In this document: piece by piece, positions 60,634 through 64,000 of the stretch
How positions within the stretch are numbered: the first letter of the stretch is position 1
Layout: the number at the start of each line of letters is the position of its first letter
NCBI GenBank assembly: GCA_958434805.1
Contig: CAUBDX010000009.1
Coordinates: forward strand, 1 to 64,000
Reading direction: 5' to 3'
DNA length: 64,000 bases
Source: an uncultured Phocaeicola sp.
GTDB lineage: Bacteria; Bacteroidota; Bacteroidia; Bacteroidales; Bacteroidaceae
Notes under the pieces: model-generated
Databases searched by the model: none
Seen by the model: the letters and a program-made list of their open reading frames with translations, nothing else
What the model was told of the DNA's origin: nothing
Position numbers and translations under genes: made by a program

Positions 60634-61198
60634 AACTTCTGATTTTAGTAAAAAGTTCTTGATTATAGATATGGACCTCATCTCCCAAACGGAAGGCGTC
60701 CGCCACAATAACACGCGGTGTGCAGCTATTGTCCGCAAGCATCCAATAATCCACGCAAGGCATATAAATACGGAAAAAGTTTTCCAACCCCGAACGATAA
60801 CGACGACGGATAATGGGAGCAGGTACATCATGCCCTCCGTTGGCAACACGCTGTTTCACTCGCTCTATAGCCAGTTCAGGCGAATTCAGCCAAAAATAAA
60901 TAAGGCTGACACTATATCCTTGATTTTGTGCCTGCTGGATAAGATTGATATAAGAACGGGTGGACAATGTAGTTTCAACAGAAAAACTGACTCCGGCTGA
61001 CAACAGTTCTCCGATGCGTTTCAGCATCAGTCGTCCCGCTTCGATTGCTACACTTGAGGGGTTAAAAGGAGAAAGTCCCTTGGCGATTTCATCGGCATTG
61101 ACAAATTCACGGCACTCTAAAATTTCGGGTAATACCGTATACGAAGCAGTCGTTTTACCAGCTCCATTACACCCCGCTATTATATAAAGTTTAGACAT
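60623..61198 (-). CDS. Zeta-toxin-like P-loop kinase
   Basis: 191 residues. Walker A GCNGAGKTT (G9-T17), a D-rich acceptor region (FVNADEIAKGLSPF), SVETTLSTRS and RRRYRSGLENFFRIYMPCVDYW-like elements (parts RRYRSGLENFF and YMPCVDYW) match the bacterial zeta-toxin/UDP-N-acetylglucosamine kinase family (short, chromosomal version). PezT/zeta toxins phosphorylate UDP-GlcNAc and block wall synthesis; short chromosomal homologues may be non-toxic kinases. It is first in a two-gene operon with the small overlapping gene; promoter box at 61230-61237. Confidence 0.85.
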   Translation of the reverse strand: MSKLYIIAGCNGAGKTTASYTVLPEILECREFVNADEIAKGLSPFNPSSVAIEAGRLMLKRIGELLSAGVSFSVETTLSTRSYINLIQQAQNQGYSVSLIYFWLNSPELAIERVKQRVANGGHDVPAPIIRRRYRSGLENFFRIYMPCVDYWMLADNSCTPRVIVADAFRLGDEVHIYNQELFTKIRSYVN

Positions 61199-61229
61199 TA
61201 ATCTCCTTTTCTATTTCTGTTATTGGCGA

Positions 61230-61237
61230 CAAAGTTA
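61230..61237 (-). promoter_or_regulatory. -7 box (TAACTTTG) of the zeta-like operon
   Basis: TAnnTTTG on the minus strand 32 nt before the ATG at 61198. Upstream no palindrome typical of an autoregulating antitoxin is apparent within 60 bp. Confidence 0.5.
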
Positions 61238-61558
61238 ACGATTATTTCCAATTTTTGTTCTCGAAAAGACATAAAAGTGATGAAGAATAGCACATTTTTT
61301 GAAATTCTGTGCAAATTAAAAAGAGATTACAGGAATTTTACCGTATATTTAAGCAACCTGCAAAGAGGTAACAGTTACTCACTACATCATTTTATTGGAA
61401 ACAATTAATACATAGACACCTTTCATTTAAGTATCCAAACAAGTAATCATATAAACAAGACACATATCCCACCATATAGATAGGGACCACACTTTCAAAA
61501 AATGAAAGAGCAGCCCCTCCCCAATGACTATCCTTTGTTTATAAACAAAGATTCAAAC
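61238..61558. other. Gene-free 320-bp AT-rich gap with two small palindromes
   Basis: No gene seen on either strand. It holds a perfect 18-base palindrome (61533-61550, CTTTGTTTATAAACAAAG) just after the DUF4488 gene and a hairpin CTTTCA/TGAAAG (61492-61508). Nothing else recognised. Confidence 0.5.
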
Positions 61559-62053
61559 TTATCTGACCAAATCCTTTGGATAAACAGGAGGCATTTTCAC
61601 CCGTTTCCAAGTTTCATAATACCAGGAATTGATTTCATTTCCATCCTTATCCGTTTTCACAAAAAACTTCAGTACCATGACATCGCCCCCCTTCATCTCA
61701 AATTCCAAAATGTTATCCACACCTACCAATTGTGGAAGATGCAGATTTTTCTCCACATGCTCTGTATAAGCATTAGGAGCAGTCTGCCGATAGGTACCGG
61801 AACCAATAATAATAGCTCCATGATTAGGAATCATGGTCATATTGGTAAACTTGCCGTCATCAGACAAAATTTTAAAAGAATTACTTGGTTTCAACTCACC
61901 CGGCACCTGAGGAGTACCTGATACATAAAAGCACATCTGCCAAATCCCTTTCAAATTGACAGGGGCTGCATCCGATTTTTCCTGTCCCACTACACGCGAA
62001 GTACCGATTAGCAAGAATGCTATCATCAGTAGGAATAATTTTTTCCGTTTCAT
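61559..62053 (-). CDS. DUF4488 family secreted protein
   Basis: 164 residues. Signal peptide (KKLFLLMIAFLLIGTSRVVGQ) and a lipocalin-like beta-rich body (LKGIWQMCFYVSGTPQVPGE, NSFKILSDDGKFTNMTMIPN; short parts LKGIWQMCFYV and FKILSDDGKF). This matches the Bacteroidales DUF4488 family. Role unknown, presumably periplasmic or surface. No other gene is close on its strand. Confidence 0.82.
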   Translation of the reverse strand: MKRKKLFLLMIAFLLIGTSRVVGQEKSDAAPVNLKGIWQMCFYVSGTPQVPGELKPSNSFKILSDDGKFTNMTMIPNHGAIIIGSGTYRQTAPNAYTEHVEKNLHLPQLVGVDNILEFEMKGGDVMVLKFFVKTDKDGNEINSWYYETWKRVKMPPVYPKDLVR

Positions 62054-62159
62054 AGCTGTATATATTTAGTTAACAAATTGCGTTATGTGGATACAACAAA
62101 ATTAGAAAAATTTTTCAAACTTTCTGCTTTTCAAATAACTTTTTTACAGTTAAACACAA

Positions 62160-62196
62160 AAAAAATCCTGCTCTATGTTATAGGGCAGGATTTTTT
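62160..62196 (-). terminator. Terminator of asnS
   Basis: Perfect 12-base arms AAAAAATCCTGC (62160-62171) and GCAGGATTTTTT (62185-62196). On the minus strand the U-run follows the stem directly. Confidence 0.85.
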
Positions 62197-62215
62197 GAAT
62201 TATTATTTCCTACAA

Positions 62216-63619
62216 TTAGAATTCAGCATTGCGCGGAGTACGTGGGAAAGGTATCACATCACGAATATTGGTCATACCGGTAACAAACAGCAACAACCGT
62301 TCAAAACCAAGTCCAAAACCAGAATGAGGACATGAACCAAACTTGCGGGTATCCAGATACCACCACATATCCTTCATCGGAATTCCCAGTTCCTGAATGC
62401 GGGTCATCAATTTGTCATAATCAGCCTCACGTTCAGAACCACCTATTATTTCGCCAATCTTCGGGAATAATACATCCATTGCACGCACCGTCTTGCCATC
62501 CTCATTCTGCTTCATATAGAATGCCTTGATTTCTTTCGGATAGTCTGTCAGGATTACAGGACGTTTAAAGTGCTCTTCCACCAAATAACGTTCATGTTCA
62601 GAGGCTAAGTCTACTCCCCAATATACCGGGAATTCAAATTTATGACCTTTTACTACAGCTTCCTCCAGTATCTTGATACCTTCCGTATAAGGCAGACGGA
62701 CAAATTCTTCCTTCAGCACGCCCTGCAAACGTTCTATCAATCCTTTATCGAACATATCGTTCAAGAACTTCACATCATCATAGCAGTTGTCAAGCGCCCA
62801 CTGTACACAATATTTAATAAAGTCTTCGGCCAAATCCATATTATCAGTAATATCATTGAACGCAACCTCAGGTTCAATCATCCAAAACTCGGCCAAGTGA
62901 CGCGGCGTATTGGAGTTCTCCGCACGGAATGTAGGTCCAAATGTATAAATAGCCCCCAAAGCAGTAGCAGCCAATTCACCTTCCAACTGTCCGGAAACCG
63001 TCAAACTGGCTTGTTTGCCAAAGAAATCATCATCATAAATAATCGATCCGTTTTCATCTTTCTTCAAATCATAAAGATTCTTGGTAGTAACCTGGAACAT
63101 CTGTCCCGCACCTTCACAATCGGATGCTGTGATAATAGGTGTATGAAAATAGAAGAAACCACGTTCATGGAAGAACTTATGGATAGCGATAGCCATGTTG
63201 TGGCGGATGCGGAATACAGCTCCAAATGTATTGGTACGGGGACGCAAATGAGCGATCTCACGAAGAAACTCCATCGTATGACCTTTCTTCTGTAACGGAT
63301 AAGTATTATCACAAGTACCTAATACTTCGATTCCACGCGCTTGAACTTCGGCAGCCTGACCAGAGCCAATGGATTCGGTCAACTCACCGTTCACACTGAT
63401 ACATGCACCGGTGGTGATCTGCTTCAACATTTCTTCGTCAAAGTTTGCCAAATCAACAACAATCTGCACATTATTTATTGTAGAACCGTCATTCAGGGCG
63501 ATAAAATTTACCTGTTTGCTACCGCGGCGGGTACGAACCCAACCTTTTACATTGACCATCGCACCAAAATCACGGCGCTTCAGCAAGTCAACAATCTTTG
63601 TTCTACTAATTTTTTCCAT
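62216..63619 (-). CDS. asnS: Asparaginyl-tRNA synthetase
   Basis: 467 residues, a class IIb synthetase: N-terminal OB-fold anticodon domain (about 15-105, [20 protein letters not shown]; part [17 protein letters not shown]), motif 2 [19 protein letters not shown] (part [15 protein letters not shown]), and motif 3 [10 protein letters not shown]. It charges tRNA-Asn with Asn. It follows the pseudouridine synthase gene by 22 bp and probably shares its transcript. Confidence 0.96.
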   Translation of the reverse strand: MEKISRTKIVDLLKRRDFGAMVNVKGWVRTRRGSKQVNFIALNDGSTINNVQIVVDLANFDEEMLKQITTGACISVNGELTESIGSGQAAEVQARGIEVLGTCDNTYPLQKKGHTMEFLREIAHLRPRTNTFGAVFRIRHNMAIAIHKFFHERGFFYFHTPIITASDCEGAGQMFQVTTKNLYDLKKDENGSIIYDDDFFGKQASLTVSGQLEGELAATALGAIYTFGPTFRAENSNTPRHLAEFWMIEPEVAFNDITDNMDLAEDFIKYCVQWALDNCYDDVKFLNDMFDKGLIERLQGVLKEEFVRLPYTEGIKILEEAVVKGHKFEFPVYWGVDLASEHERYLVEEHFKRPVILTDYPKEIKAFYMKQNEDGKTVRAMDVLFPKIGEIIGGSEREADYDKLMTRIQELGIPMKDMWWYLDTRKFGSCPHSGFGLGFERLLLFVTGMTNIRDVIPFPRTPRNAEF

Positions 63620-63641
63620 TGTTTTGTCTCTTTATTGTTTA

Positions 63642-64000
63642 TTATTCAAATGAGCCCATGCGGAGCATGTTCACTTCTTGTTCCGTCAGGTAACGCCAGT
63701 CACCGCGACGCAAACCTTTTTTAGTCAGGCCAGCAAAATAAACGCGGTCCAGCTTGATTACCTTATATCCCAAGGATTCAAAAATACGACGCACAATACG
63801 GTTCTTTCCGGAATGGATTTCAATACCGACTTGTGACTTGTCTGTTTCCGATGCATAGCTGATGGCATCTGCATGGATCTCTCCATCATCCAATGTCACA
63901 CCTGCTGCAATCTGGTCAAGATCTGCCTTGGTTACATTCTTATCACAATATACATGATAAATCTTCTTCTTCAAATACTTAGGATGAGTCAGCTTGGAAG
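63642..64000 (-). CDS. rluB: 23S rRNA pseudouridine synthase RluB/RsuA family (C-terminal part)
   Basis: The frame continues to the window edge at 64000, where its codons read SKLTHPKYLKKKIYHVY, so the 5' part is missing. The visible C-terminal 119 residues hold the RsuA-type end: VGIEIHSGKNRIVRRIFESLGYKVIKLDRV (quoted part GKNRIVRRIFESLGY), RGDWRYLTEQEV. The catalytic Asp lies upstream, out of view. It makes pseudouridine in rRNA; the choice between RluB, RluE, RluF and RsuA cannot be made from this fragment. Confidence 0.85.
   Translation of the reverse strand, partial: SKLTHPKYLKKKIYHVYCDKNVTKADLDQIAAGVTLDDGEIHADAISYASETDKSQVGIEIHSGKNRIVRRIFESLGYKVIKLDRVYFAGLTKKGLRRGDWRYLTEQEVNMLRMGSFE

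Overview
The window looks like a chromosomal segment of a gut Bacteroidales organism, most likely the Bacteroides/Phocaeicola group (a vulgatus/dorei-like species is my guess, not a proof). The grounds are the start-site promoters of the form TAnnTTTG in front of many genes, weak Shine-Dalgarno signals, Bacteroides-typical families (DUF3256, DUF3332, DUF3836, DUF4290, DUF4488, DUF4831, HU-HIG, 6-bladed beta-propeller lipoproteins), a hybrid two-component sensor beside a fructan locus, and meso-diaminopimelate dehydrogenase. No rRNA, tRNA, insertion sequence, prophage or CRISPR array was seen.

Layout. 1-1074: two outer-membrane beta-barrel genes, the first cut short. 1192-5944 (minus): hpt, adk, obg, pgeF, a B3/B4-domain gene, an M23 peptidase and a small basic protein. 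6064-12193: NAD(P)HX repair, DUF4831, an MFS carrier, DUF3332 and a beta-propeller lipoprotein. 12274-18961: a complete RND efflux pump (adaptor, inner-membrane pump, outer-membrane channel) with a divergent AraC regulator. 19133-23307: class II aldolase, L31 type B, DUF3256, phenylacetate-CoA ligase and an ACT protein. 23350-32752: a fructan/fructose utilization locus (TonB-dependent receptor, GH32, fructose permease, fructokinase, fructose-type HTCS sensor). 33348-39654: an HU-like protein, lgt, ddh, ruvA, a lipoprotein, cca and a hemolysin III family gene. 39742-42689: a cobalamin riboswitch followed by nrdD and nrdG. 42794-43126: a probable free-standing non-coding RNA. 43263-49174 (minus): DUF4290, murA, rimM, an M23 protein, dxr and rseP, an envelope-biogenesis operon. 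49221-52238: tsaB, yicC, gmk, a tiny membrane protein and nadD. 52321-57079: DUF3836, a phosphoesterase, menA, rex/FAH/ispF and a SUI1 protein. 57139-60088 (minus): rplM-rpsI and rpsB-tsf. 60388-61198: a zeta-toxin-like kinase with a small overlapping partner. 61559-64000: DUF4488, asnS and the end of a pseudouridine synthase gene.

Most genes are core housekeeping. The parts worth a second look are: (1) the fructan locus, whose two promoters share a GAAACA-TT-TGTTTC-like site at exactly the same distance (23 bp) from the -7 box and whose receptor has no SusD partner; (2) B12-riboswitch control of the oxygen-sensitive class III ribonucleotide reductase, with a perfect 14-bp inverted repeat beside its promoter; (3) the AGGTA-repeat RNA at 42.8-43.1 kb; (4) three phased 22-bp palindrome repeats in the leader of the HU/winged-helix-like gene; (5) the zeta-like kinase with an unusual gene order. 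Starts were moved inward from the longest reading frame wherever a promoter, a signal peptide or an ATGA overlap decided the point.
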